Source: an uncultured Lachnospiraceae bacterium
GTDB taxonomy: Bacteria; Bacillota; Clostridia; Lachnospirales; Lachnospiraceae
DNA: 39,887 nucleotides
Assembly: GCA_910585345.1 (NCBI GenBank)
Contig: CAJUDS010000019.1
Location: 1-39,887 of the forward strand
Reading direction: 5' to 3'
Shown: piece after piece, positions 16,707 through 24,655 of the stretch
Numbering within the stretch: position 1 is the first letter of the stretch
Layout: the number at the start of each line of letters is the position of its first letter
The notes under the pieces: model-generated
Told to the model about the DNA's origin: nothing
Databases searched by the model: none
What the model saw: only the letters and a program-made list of their open reading frames with translations
Translations under genes and position numbers: made by a program

Positions 16707-18005
16707 ATGGCTGCTTCCGGGATCGATTTCTTTTCCTGTTTTTGGCGTATTATGGAAATGCTGGCAGCGTTCTATTTTTATATGGGATTTTTGAAGCAAA
16801 GAGTCAGATGGATGCATGGAGCGCTCTTTGGCATAGTAACGGTTCTGATGCTTACAGTCTGTTATGCGGGCGGTATGGCGGAATTTATCTGCTGGGTTCT
16901 GGTATTGACAGGGATGGGAAAGCTGATTAGTAAGATAGAGTGGGGCACTGTTTTGTCTTATGCGGTGATTGTGGTTGAAATCATACAGCTGAGCAACGGT
17001 ATTTTGGATGCGGCGGCAATGGCATTGCTGTCGGCAGCGTTTTTCACCCGGCCGGAGTTAGGCTTTGTGTTTGCGGCATTTGGCGGTGCAGGCGCGTTCG
17101 CCCTGTCGTTTTTTTGTTTTTGGCTGATCCGCAGATTTTTTTCGTATGAGGGGACTGAGAAAATGCAGGGCCATACGTTTGTGGTACTTTGGCCTTCCAT
17201 GCTGCTATATTCCGTAAGTCAGTATATTAGTTCCTATGTGTACGGAAATCCGATGGTTACGGAAACGATGGAGACGATGGAGGACAGGGGCTGGATCCTG
17301 ATACTTGTGATAGAGCTTATAGGAGTTGTCAGTTTGTTTTGTCTTCTTTATGCACATAAAAGAATGCTGGAAAATTTTTGGCTCCGGGAGAGGGCTTCCT
17401 TGTTGGAACAGGAAAGAGGTTATCTGCAGACCTATGTGGAAGAAGCCCGCATACGCTATGAGAAGACGAGGGCGTTCCGCCATGACATAAGAAACCATAT
17501 GGTAATTGTACGGGAACTGATACAAAAGGGCGGCATAAAACAGGCGCTTACATTTCTGGGTGAGATGGAAGAGAGCTGTCAGGATATGGCATTTCCGTGC
17601 AGTACAAATCATCCGCTTTTGGATATCCTGATAGGCAATAAACTGGGTGTGGCCAGAGAAAGCGGCATCGATGCATCCTGTTCTCTTACCGTTCCCTATC
17701 CGTGCGGCATAAGCGGCATTGATTTGTGTATTATATTTTCCAATGGTCTGGACAATGCGCTCAGCGCCTGTGGGAAACTGGGGACAGATATGGAAAAGTA
17801 TATTGCCGTGTCGGGAAAGGTTCAGGGTGATTTTTTGCTGATTGAAATAGAAAACAGCTTTATAGGGGACAGAAGGGTATACAAAGGTACGGGCCTTGAC
17901 AATATAGAGGCAGTGGCGGAAAAATACCATGGAGCGCTTGCTATTGAAACGGTGGACAATCGATTTGTCCTGCGTGTTCTGCTGATCATTCCACAGCGGC
18001 CGTAG
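16707..18005 (+). CDS. Sensor histidine kinase, GHKL family (AgrC/NatK-like)
   Basis: 432 residues. About six membrane helices occupy residues 10-215, with no large extracellular loop, as in AgrC-type receptors. A linker coiled coil (220-255) leads to the phosphoacceptor motif FRHDIRNH, with H259 as the likely phosphorylated residue. The ATP-binding GHKL domain shows IIFSNGLDNALSAC at 342-355 and a GTGLDNI G-box near 395-401. It begins at the base after the response-regulator stop. No agrB or agrD-like peptide gene is present, so the ligand is unknown; NatK-like sensors of other cues share this architecture. Confidence 0.93.
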   Translation: MAASGIDFFSCFWRIMEMLAAFYFYMGFLKQRVRWMHGALFGIVTVLMLTVCYAGGMAEFICWVLVLTGMGKLISKIEWGTVLSYAVIVVEIIQLSNGILDAAAMALLSAAFFTRPELGFVFAAFGGAGAFALSFFCFWLIRRFFSYEGTEKMQGHTFVVLWPSMLLYSVSQYISSYVYGNPMVTETMETMEDRGWILILVIELIGVVSLFCLLYAHKRMLENFWLRERASLLEQERGYLQTYVEEARIRYEKTRAFRHDIRNHMVIVRELIQKGGIKQALTFLGEMEESCQDMAFPCSTNHPLLDILIGNKLGVARESGIDASCSLTVPYPCGISGIDLCIIFSNGLDNALSACGKLGTDMEKYIAVSGKVQGDFLLIEIENSFIGDRRVYKGTGLDNIEAVAEKYHGALAIETVDNRFVLRVLLIIPQRP

Positions 18006-18139
18006 GACCGTTCACAGCAAAGCGCTGGAGAAGAACACATCGCCGGTCGAAAACGATAGGGAACGCAGGTGTTTGTAACATTTATGAAAGGATACACGAT
18101 ACAAATACCTCGTCAAAAATAAAAAAGGAGGACGGTGGT

Positions 18140-18433
18140 ATGTCAATGGAAGTAAGTGGAAGACGGGACATCTATGGAAGCGGTTATGAAGAAAAACTGC
18201 CAAAACGCCAAAAGGAGGATAAGACAGAAGAAACAACGGTCAGCACGGACAGCGTTGACAGTGAAATTTCGAGGCTTAAGGAGGAAAAACGGCGGTTAGA
18301 GCAGCAGGTCAGAATGGCAGGCGACGGAAAAGAGGCCGAGAGGCTGCGACGTCAGCTGCGGCAGGTGGAAGGGGAAGTGCGGCAAAAAGACAATGACGCT
18401 TACAGAAAAGGCCATGTGGATGTAAAAGCCTGA
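18140..18433 (+). CDS. Small charged coiled-coil protein, function unknown
   Basis: 97 residues, ATG 18140 behind AGGAGG at 18126-18131. Very hydrophilic. A heptad-like stretch at about 38-82 (SEISRLKEEKRRLEQQV and onward) should form a coiled coil. There is no signal peptide or membrane segment. It follows the kinase gene after 134 bases of unassigned sequence on the same strand. I do not recognise the family. The good Shine-Dalgarno and coherent composition support it as a real gene. Confidence 0.7.
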   Translation: MSMEVSGRRDIYGSGYEEKLPKRQKEDKTEETTVSTDSVDSEISRLKEEKRRLEQQVRMAGDGKEAERLRRQLRQVEGEVRQKDNDAYRKGHVDVKA

Positions 18434-18547
18434 GCAGGAAAACGCTTTCGCTCTTTCCTCGTATTGTAACAAATTGCGGGTATGCAACGCTATGATTTCC
18501 ATATTATAATGGAGATAGCAATACAATGCGGAAATGAGGGATGGAGA

Positions 18548-19177
18548 ATGAATACGTTTTTGCGGGCATGTCTGACTTTGTGTGCAGCGGCAGTTTTGTT
18601 TTCCGGCTGTGGCGCACAGGAGGAAAGCGGACAGGCATCGGAAGCGGAGCCGGAAGAGATTTTATATCCTGTGCGGATCGAGGAGAATGAGATTTGTGTA
18701 GGGGAGACCACGGTGCAAACGCTTCTGGACGACGGACTGGTGGTGACTGTATCGGAAATGACGGATCAAAACGAACTCGTACAGTATGAGGTGGACCCGG
18801 AGATGGAATTGGAAGCAAACTCTTATTATGCAGGCGGCTCCGTATGGATTACGGATCACGTATCTGCTTCGATCTCGTTTGTGACAAAAGAAGAATCCGT
18901 CCGAATGGGGGAGGCGGTGATTGCCTGTCTCGAATTTGATATGGCTGGCGCAGAAGATGCGGAATTGGCCAAGATTGCATTTAACGGTGTGCCGGTCAAT
19001 GAAATGTCCAGGGAAAAGGCAGGGGAAATGTTTCCTGATTTTGAAGGAGACGATAACGTGCTGTTTTTCTATGGAAGCGATTATGAATACTATATGAGTT
19101 TTGATGCACAGGAAAAAAGGCTGGTCAGCTTTTCCGCAGCCAGGAAGTATGATGTGGACTGGAGCAGCGAGGAATAG
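18548..19177 (+). CDS. Putative secreted lipoprotein, function unknown
   Basis: 209 residues. ATG 18548 is chosen because it begins a signal peptide (MNTFLRACLTLCAAAVLFSGC) with a lipobox-like FSGC; C21 would be lipidated. An in-frame ATG 66 bases earlier would put charged residues ahead of the signal. GAGGG lies at 18536-18540. The mature part is strongly acidic with no recognised domain, and probably sits on the outer face of the membrane. A TATAAT at 18505-18510 may be a -10 box without a clear -35. The gene ends 5 bases from the stop of the convergent regulator gene. Confidence 0.78.
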   Translation: MNTFLRACLTLCAAAVLFSGCGAQEESGQASEAEPEEILYPVRIEENEICVGETTVQTLLDDGLVVTVSEMTDQNELVQYEVDPEMELEANSYYAGGSVWITDHVSASISFVTKEESVRMGEAVIACLEFDMAGAEDAELAKIAFNGVPVNEMSREKAGEMFPDFEGDDNVLFFYGSDYEYYMSFDAQEKRLVSFSAARKYDVDWSSEE

Positions 19178-19182
19178 GGAAA

Positions 19183-19812
19183 CTACTGCAGGAGTCTGAT
19201 ATCGTGCGCCTTTTTTTCGATCAGTTGTTCTGTGTGCATTCTGCTCAGCTCAGTCATCAATGAGCTGCGGTCTATGGCCAGATAATCGGCAAGGTCGGAA
19301 TAAGGAATTGGGATGTGAATAGCGTTCTTTTTCTGGCGGGCATTTTGGCAGTGCAGGAATGCCAGAATTTTACCGCGTATTGTCTTTTGCTGCAGAATGT
19401 GGCAGTGCTCGTTTTGGGCGGACAGACAGGCGCGGAACATATCAAAAAGCAGATCCGCAAGAGGGGCTGAAGGATTGCGGTCCGCATATTGTGCAAAGGC
19501 CCGGCGGTCCAGATAAGCGATGGCGCACGGATATTTTGCATAGAGGCAGCAGTGGCCGTCGTTTGGCGCGGGAAGCATTTCATGGCAGAGGATCTGCCCT
19601 TTTACAAAGAAATCAAGGAGCTGTTTGTCACCGTATTCGTTGTCAATGCACAAATAGGCTGTGCCTTTTAACAGAAGGCATAGCCTGTTTTCTTTCCAGC
19701 TTTTTTCCAGTATCGTTTCTCCTTTTCCAAATTCACGTATCTGGGGACCGAATATGGACAGCAGGATTTTAATCGTTTTATCGTTTAAAATAAGGTAGTT
19801 TCCGAGCTCCAT
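19183..19812 (-). CDS. Crp/Fnr-family transcriptional regulator
   Basis: 209 residues: a cyclic-nucleotide-binding-like beta barrel (about 20-120), a dimerisation helix (120-140) and a C-terminal helix-turn-helix (IPYSDLADYLAIDRSSLMTELSRM, about 169-192). It contains nine cysteines (45, 55, 76, 88, 89, 96, 129, 137, 155), unusual for its size, and could hold a metal or iron-sulfur sensor, though not in the E. coli Fnr arrangement. AAGGAG lies 9 bases before the ATG. It is divergent from nrdD. A perfect palindrome between them overlaps its own promoter, which suggests autorepression together with activation of nrdD. Confidence 0.9.
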   Translation of the reverse strand: MELGNYLILNDKTIKILLSIFGPQIREFGKGETILEKSWKENRLCLLLKGTAYLCIDNEYGDKQLLDFFVKGQILCHEMLPAPNDGHCCLYAKYPCAIAYLDRRAFAQYADRNPSAPLADLLFDMFRACLSAQNEHCHILQQKTIRGKILAFLHCQNARQKKNAIHIPIPYSDLADYLAIDRSSLMTELSRMHTEQLIEKKAHDIRLLQ

Positions 19813-19851
19813 ATATAGACACTCCTTATATTAGTTCATACTATATCTTGT

Positions 19852-19875
19852 ATTATAAAACAAAACTGTTGTTCA
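19852..19875 (-). promoter_or_regulatory. Probable promoter of the Crp/Fnr-family gene
   Basis: On the minus strand, TATAAT (plus-strand 19852-19857) is preceded after 17 bases by TTGTGT. Only the -10 box is strong. The -35 box lies inside the palindrome at 19866-19883. Confidence 0.55.
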
Positions 19876-19883
19876 CACAACAG
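19866..19883. promoter_or_regulatory. Perfect palindrome, likely Crp/Fnr-type operator
   Basis: CTGTTGT, TCAC, ACAACAG: two perfect 7-base arms with a 4-base spacer. Its centre (19874.5) is at -41.5 from the start site predicted by the nrdD -10 box, the classic class II activator position, and no good -35 is present there. Confidence 0.7.
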
Positions 19884-19903
19884 CTTTTGCGGAGACTTCG
19901 TGG

Positions 19904-19909
19904 TATAGT
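19904..19909 (+). promoter_or_regulatory. -10 box of nrdD
   Basis: TATAGT with no recognisable -35 box, as expected of an activator-dependent promoter. The predicted start site is about 19916, 28 bases before the nrdD ATG. Confidence 0.6.
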
Positions 19910-19943
19910 AAAAAGGCACTGTAATCGGAGGAGGAATTTCAAT

Positions 19944-22100
19944 ATGAAAGTAATTAAGCGCAACGGTTCGGAAGTGGATTTTAATATAGAAAAGATCAAG
20001 GCTGCTGTTTCCAAGGCCAATAAGGCGGCAGTGCGTCCGGAGCTGACGCCGGAGCAGATACAGGAGATTGCAGAATACATTGATTTTAAGTGCGGCAGAA
20101 TGAATAGAGCCATCTCGGTGGAGGAAATGCAGGACATGGTGGAAAATCAGATCATGTCCCAGGGCGCTTTTAATGTGGCGAGATGTTACGTGCGCTATCG
20201 CTATAACCGTTCGCTTATCAGGAAAAATAACACAACGGATGCCAGAATACTGACCCTGATTGAGAGCAACAATGAAGAAATACTACAGGAAAATTCGAAT
20301 AAGGATCCGGTTATAAACAGCGTCCAGCGGGATTATATGGCGGGAGAGGTGAGCAGGGATCTGACAAGAAGACTGCTTCTTCCGGAGGACATTGTAAAGG
20401 CGGACCGGGAAGGGCTGATTCATTTCCATGATTCCGATTATTTTGCACAGCATATGCACAATTGTGATTTGGTGGATTTGGAGGACATGCTGCAGAATGG
20501 CACGGTGATCAGTGAAACTTTTATTGACAAACCTCATAGCTTTTCTACGGCCTGCAATATTGCCATGCAGATTGTAGCCCAGGTCGCCAGCAGCCAGTAT
20601 GGCGGGCAGAGCATATCGCTGACGCATCTGGCGCCGTTTGTACAGATTTCGCGAGAGAAGATCAGAAAAGAGGTATGGGAGGATATGGCGCTGGCGCAAA
20701 CAGCAGTCTCCGAAGAATCGGTCAGCCATATTGTGGAAAAACGCCTTCGCCGGGAGATCGAGAAAGGGGTGCAGACGATACAGTATCAGGTGATCACATT
20801 GATGACGACCAATGGACAGGCGCCTTTCCTTACGGTCTTTATGTACCTCAATGAGGCGAAAAATGAACAGGAAAAAAGAGATCTGGCTCTTATTATAGAA
20901 GAGATGCTCCATCAGCGCATTCAGGGGGTAAAGAACGAAAAAGGAATCTGGATTACACCCGCCTTTCCCAAGCTGCTCTATGTATTGGAAGAGGACAATA
21001 TACGAGAGGGGAGTGCGTACTATTATCTGACGGAGCTGGCTGCCAGATGTACGGCAAAGAGGATGGTTCCGGACTATATTTCCGAAAAGATAATGAAGGA
21101 GTTAAAAGAAGGGAACTGTTTTCCGGTAATGGGCTGCCGGAGCGCATTATCTCCATGGAAGGACGCGGATGGAAACTATAAGTTTTACGGCAGGTTTAAT
21201 CAGGGCGTGGTAACGGTGAATCTGGTGGATGTAGCGCTCTCTTCCGGCGGTGATATGAATAAATTCTGGACAATCTTTGACGAAAGGCTGGAATTATGTT
21301 ACCGGGCTCTTATGTGCCGGCACAACAGGCTGAAAGGGACGTTGTCTGATGCGGCGCCGATTCTCTGGCAGTACGGCGCGCTGGCAAGACTGGACAGAGG
21401 GGAGACGATCGACAAACTTTTGTATGGCGGATATTCCACGATTTCCCTGGGGTATGCGGGATTGTGCGAATGCGTGAAGTATATGACAGGAAAGTCCCAT
21501 ACGGATCCGTCGGCAAAGCCCTTTGCGCTGGAAGTCATGCAGTATATGAACAAAGCCTGCGAAAAGTGGAGGGATGAGACCAATATCGGGTTCAGTATTT
21601 ACGGTTCGCCCATTGAGAGTACGACATATAAATTTGCCAAGTGCCTGCAGCAGAGATTCGGAATGATAGAAGGGGTGACGGACAAAGGCTATATTACCAA
21701 CAGTTATCATGTAAAAGTAACCGAAGAGATAGATGCCTTTTCCAAGCTGCGATTCGAAGCAGAATTTCAGGCGTTGTCTACAGGCGGCGCGGTGAGCTAT
21801 GTGGAAGTGCCGGATATGCAGCAGAATATCCCGGCTGTTCTCAGTATCATACGGTTTATTTATGACAATATTATGTATGCGGAGCTGAATACAAAGAGTG
21901 ATTATTGTCAGGCGTGCGGCTTCAATGGTCAGATAGAAGTGACAGAGGACAATGGAAAACTGGTTTGGGAATGTCCGAACTGCGGGAACCGTGACCAGGA
22001 GACAATGAATGTCGCCAGAAGGACATGCGGCTATATCGGAACACAGTTTTGGAATCAGGGCAGGACACAGGAAATCAGGGAAAGGGTACTGCATTTGTAG
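19944..22100 (+). CDS. nrdD: Anaerobic ribonucleoside-triphosphate reductase
   Basis: A glycyl-radical enzyme that makes deoxyribonucleotides from ribonucleoside triphosphates without oxygen. The 718 residues begin at ATG 19944 behind GGAGGAGGA 19927-19935. An ATP-cone regulatory domain (about 1-95, MKVIKRNGSEVDF) precedes the catalytic barrel. Near the C-terminus are the zinc-site cysteine pairs (CQACGF, CPNCGN) and the glycyl-radical motif RTCGYIG, with G696 as the likely radical residue. nrdG, encoding the activase, follows after 13 bases. Upstream lies a palindrome probably bound by the divergent Crp/Fnr-type regulator. All key residues are present. Confidence 0.97.
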   Translation: MKVIKRNGSEVDFNIEKIKAAVSKANKAAVRPELTPEQIQEIAEYIDFKCGRMNRAISVEEMQDMVENQIMSQGAFNVARCYVRYRYNRSLIRKNNTTDARILTLIESNNEEILQENSNKDPVINSVQRDYMAGEVSRDLTRRLLLPEDIVKADREGLIHFHDSDYFAQHMHNCDLVDLEDMLQNGTVISETFIDKPHSFSTACNIAMQIVAQVASSQYGGQSISLTHLAPFVQISREKIRKEVWEDMALAQTAVSEESVSHIVEKRLRREIEKGVQTIQYQVITLMTTNGQAPFLTVFMYLNEAKNEQEKRDLALIIEEMLHQRIQGVKNEKGIWITPAFPKLLYVLEEDNIREGSAYYYLTELAARCTAKRMVPDYISEKIMKELKEGNCFPVMGCRSALSPWKDADGNYKFYGRFNQGVVTVNLVDVALSSGGDMNKFWTIFDERLELCYRALMCRHNRLKGTLSDAAPILWQYGALARLDRGETIDKLLYGGYSTISLGYAGLCECVKYMTGKSHTDPSAKPFALEVMQYMNKACEKWRDETNIGFSIYGSPIESTTYKFAKCLQQRFGMIEGVTDKGYITNSYHVKVTEEIDAFSKLRFEAEFQALSTGGAVSYVEVPDMQQNIPAVLSIIRFIYDNIMYAELNTKSDYCQACGFNGQIEVTEDNGKLVWECPNCGNRDQETMNVARRTCGYIGTQFWNQGRTQEIRERVLHL

Positions 22101-22113
22101 ACGGGGGAAAAGG

Positions 22114-22638
22114 ATGTATTATGGGAATATAAAACCGTTTTGTATTGAAAACGGACCAGGTATACGGGTTTCTCTGTTTGTTTCCGGATGCAGCCATAGA
22201 TGCCGGGGGTGTTTTAGTTCTGAAACCTGGGACTTTACTTACGGCCGGCCTTTTACGGAGGAGACGGAAGCGGCTGTGATACAAATGCTGCGGCCGGATT
22301 ATATAACCGGGCTGACGCTGCTCGGCGGGGATCCTGCAGAGCCGGTCCATCAGCGGGCGCTGCTTCCTCTGCTGCAGAGAATCAGAAAGGAGCTGCCGGA
22401 TAAAGATGTGTGGGTATACAGCGGTTATCTCTATGAAGATTTCCTTCCCGGCGGACGGGCGCGGTGTGGGAGTACGGAGATGTTTATGGCTCTGTGCGAT
22501 GTGCTGGTAGACGGGCCGTTTGTGGAAGAGCAGCAGAGCAGAATGCTCAGCTTTCGAGGCTCGCAGAATCAGCGGATTATTGATTTGCGAAAAACAGAGG
22601 AGACGGGTCAGGTATCATTGCTGCTTTTTGACTGGTAA
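22114..22638 (+). CDS. nrdG: Anaerobic ribonucleotide reductase activating protein (radical SAM)
   Basis: The activase uses a 4Fe-4S cluster and S-adenosylmethionine to generate the glycyl radical on NrdD. 174 residues, normal for NrdG. The CxxxCxxC cluster motif is C26-C30-C33 (CSHRCRGC), and TLLGGDPAEP around 69-78 is the SAM-side motif. ATG 22114 is chosen because homologues start MYYGNIK; the open frame extends upstream into nrdD but without support. GGGGGAAAAGG precedes it. It is in an operon with nrdD. Confidence 0.95.
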   Translation: MYYGNIKPFCIENGPGIRVSLFVSGCSHRCRGCFSSETWDFTYGRPFTEETEAAVIQMLRPDYITGLTLLGGDPAEPVHQRALLPLLQRIRKELPDKDVWVYSGYLYEDFLPGGRARCGSTEMFMALCDVLVDGPFVEEQQSRMLSFRGSQNQRIIDLRKTEETGQVSLLLFDW

Positions 22639-22680
22639 ATTGACAGGGCAGCTTATACCTGCGGCCATTTGGACACAAAG

Positions 22681-23658
22681 ATGGAACGGATTGGAAACGA
22701 TATGCGGCACTGCAGGCTCTGTCCGAGAGCGTGCGGGGCGGATAGAAGCGGCGGACAAAGAGGTATCTGCGGTCAGACTGCGCAGATCAAAGCTGCGAGG
22801 GCTGCTCTTCATATGTGGGAGGAGCCTTGTATTTCGGGAAAGAACGGGTCGGGCGCCGTATTTTTTTCGGGCTGTGGGCTGCGCTGCGTATTCTGTCAGA
22901 ATCATGATATTGCGTATGAGGATGCCGGAAAAGAGGTTTCCGTTCAGCGTCTGGCGGATATTTTTCTGGAACTGCAGGAAAGCGGCGCCAACAATATTAA
23001 TCTCGTGACAGCAGGACATTTCGCACCACAGGTGATTCATGCGCTTGAGATTGCAAAACGTGGGGGACTGTGTCTGCCGGTCATATATAATACAGGCGGT
23101 TATGAAGCGCTGCATACTCTTCGCATGCTGGAAGGGTATGTGGATGTATATCTGCCGGATTTGAAATATATGGATGTGGACAGGAGCAGCAGATATTCCA
23201 ATGCTCCCGATTACTTTGCAAAAGCGTCCGCCGCTATTGCGGAAATGGTGCGCCAATGCGGCCGTATGCAGTTTACTGATGAAAGAACCAGGACGGAGAA
23301 ACTGGATATCAAGGCTTACCAAAAGCGCAGTGAAAGCGGGGAAAGCCTGCTTATGACAAAAGGTGTAGTGGTGCGTCATCTGCTGCTGCCGGGCGGGCTT
23401 GCAGATGCAAAACAGATTGTCGGTTATCTCCTTCGCCAGTACGAAGACCGTATTTTTATCAGTTTGCTGAACCAGTATACACCCCTGCCGCATGCAGCTG
23501 GTTTCCCGGAACTGATGCGGAAAATTACGGCCAAGGAATATGAAGAGCTTGTTTCTTATGCGCTGGATCACGGAATTGAGAATGGTTTTATCCAGGAGGG
23601 AGAAACGGCAGAAGAGGGCTTCATACCGGAGTTTAACGGAAAAGGGATTGAAAAGTAG
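22681..23658 (+). CDS. pflX: PflX-like radical SAM protein
   Basis: 325 residues from ATG 22681. TTG 22669 and ATG 22702 are alternatives, and no clear ribosome binding site decides between them. The radical SAM motif CxxxCxxC is C65-C69-C72 (CGLRCVFC). An N-terminal cysteine group (C11, C14, C18, C30) may bind a further cluster. The order matches the uncharacterised PflX family related to pyruvate formate-lyase activating enzymes; the substrate is unknown. It lies 42 bases after nrdG on the same strand and before a terminator, so it probably shares the nrdDG transcript and could modify or repair another glycyl-radical protein. Confidence 0.88.
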   Translation: MERIGNDMRHCRLCPRACGADRSGGQRGICGQTAQIKAARAALHMWEEPCISGKNGSGAVFFSGCGLRCVFCQNHDIAYEDAGKEVSVQRLADIFLELQESGANNINLVTAGHFAPQVIHALEIAKRGGLCLPVIYNTGGYEALHTLRMLEGYVDVYLPDLKYMDVDRSSRYSNAPDYFAKASAAIAEMVRQCGRMQFTDERTRTEKLDIKAYQKRSESGESLLMTKGVVVRHLLLPGGLADAKQIVGYLLRQYEDRIFISLLNQYTPLPHAAGFPELMRKITAKEYEELVSYALDHGIENGFIQEGETAEEGFIPEFNGKGIEK

Positions 23659-23697
23659 AAGGACATCCCCCTTGCCGCATGGCGGGGATGTCCTTTT
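23659..23697. terminator. Bidirectional intrinsic terminator
   Basis: AAGGACATCCCC 23659-23670 pairs perfectly with GGGGATGTCCTT 23684-23695, followed by TT on the plus strand. It ends the nrdDG-pflX transcript and probably also the minus-strand small gene at 23765-23914. Confidence 0.92.
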
Positions 23698-23764
23698 GAG
23701 TTTGCCGTTTCAGGAAATGCAGTCAATTCGGTTTGCATCGGTTCCGGACAACGGCAGTGTATGG

Positions 23765-23914
23765 TCAGTCAAAGAGGGAGATACCCAGTTTGCATTTCCG
23801 ATATATTTTGTATCCGAGTGTAGCAAGCAGTGAAATAACGACATAAAGGCTGGAAAGAACTCCTGCCAGTCCTCCGACAATCATAACAGGCCAAAGTGCA
23901 ATATTAATTTCCAT
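23765..23914 (-). CDS. 49-residue single-pass membrane protein, function unknown
   Basis: On the minus strand, ATG at 23914 opens a 49-residue frame ending at TGA 23765-23767. The sequence starts MEINIALWPVMIVGG, forms one long hydrophobic helix through VLSSLYVVISLLATLGY, then a basic KIYRK tail. GAGAGG lies 10 bases upstream. The amphipathic start, membrane helix and positive cytoplasmic end are those of small regulatory or KdpF-like membrane peptides, but no family is recognised. It is followed by the shared terminator, which supports an independent transcript. Confidence 0.6.
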   Translation of the reverse strand: MEINIALWPVMIVGGLAGVLSSLYVVISLLATLGYKIYRKCKLGISLFD

Positions 23915-24112
23915 AATCTCTTATCCTCTCATTCTAAAATGGACAGGAAATTGCGGAACCGTTCATTTGTCTGCATGCAAATGCAGTCTGCACATTCTTT
24001 TTATTCGCGCGGGCAATGGGTTAAACAGATGTGGGGCATCCAATTAACGAATGCCGCGGGGTTTTTGACTTATTCAATTGTATTAAAACTGCAAATAGAA
24101 CCAGTTTCGCAA

Positions 24113-24562
24113 TTACCAGATATCGATTGCAACAGGTAAAAAAGGAAAGTAAGAGATTCGTTTTCTTCCGTCCGCGTCCTGCATGAAAGAAATGGTAAAG
24201 GGTTTCCGGTATATAAAGCGGTTGTCACAGAAAGCGATCTGTTTCTCACTGCATCTGGAAAAGACTGATAAAAGCGCCGGAACATATAACAGAAAAAGAA
24301 GCACTAAGCGGTGGGAGAGGCCGGTGCGAACCCCGCGGATCATGCTGATGCCAGAGACGTCAGAGCGTTTGGCAGACATGCGGCCTGCCCAGAAATCTAT
24401 AGAATGGGACAGAGAAGGGGCATCCAGCGTCAAAGACGTCGTCTGCGCGCGGCCTGTCACGGTTTTGGGAATGGAGACAGGCCCGCGGTTGATTCCAACA
24501 GCGAGCAGCGTGATCAAAAGCAGATACAGTATTAAATTTTTGACAATACATTTTATCCGCAT
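24113..24562 (-). CDS. Unknown protein with two membrane segments
   Basis: 149 residues starting at ATG 24562 (minus), preceded by GAGGT. A signal-anchor-like helix (about 6-23, IVKNLILYLLLITLLAVG) is followed by a polar region and a second hydrophobic helix (about 86-104, LVLLFLLYVPALLSVF), then a basic tail. I do not recognise the family. A near-consensus promoter lies upstream (TTGAAT, 17 bases, TATACT). The open frame continues 12 codons further upstream, but no Shine-Dalgarno supports the earlier start. The P-type ATPase gene ends 93 bases upstream on the same strand. Confidence 0.7.
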   Translation of the reverse strand: MRIKCIVKNLILYLLLITLLAVGINRGPVSIPKTVTGRAQTTSLTLDAPSLSHSIDFWAGRMSAKRSDVSGISMIRGVRTGLSHRLVLLFLLYVPALLSVFSRCSEKQIAFCDNRFIYRKPFTISFMQDADGRKRISYFPFLPVAIDIW

Positions 24563-24588
24563 GGTATTACCTCGTAAATATCGATAAG

Positions 24589-24617
24589 AGTATAACAAAA
24601 GAAAGCCGGAAATTCAA
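24589..24617 (-). promoter_or_regulatory. Sigma-A promoter of the 24113-24562 gene
   Basis: On the minus strand TTGAAT (plus-strand 24612-24617), a 17-base spacer, then TATACT (24589-24594). The -10 box is 26 bases before the start codon. Confidence 0.75.
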
Positions 24618-24655
24618 GTATGTCACAGAGCTATGGAAGGCGGTATTGGGCATCG

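Noticed and set aside
23971..23986. CTGCAT-GCAA-ATGCAG inverted repeat as an operator or terminator
   Set aside because: Short, with no promoter element or T-run in the right place on either strand; could be chance.
24183..24587. 134-residue plus-strand frame
   Set aside because: It overlaps the minus-strand membrane protein, which has a promoter, ribosome binding site and hydrophobic helices; the plus frame shows none.
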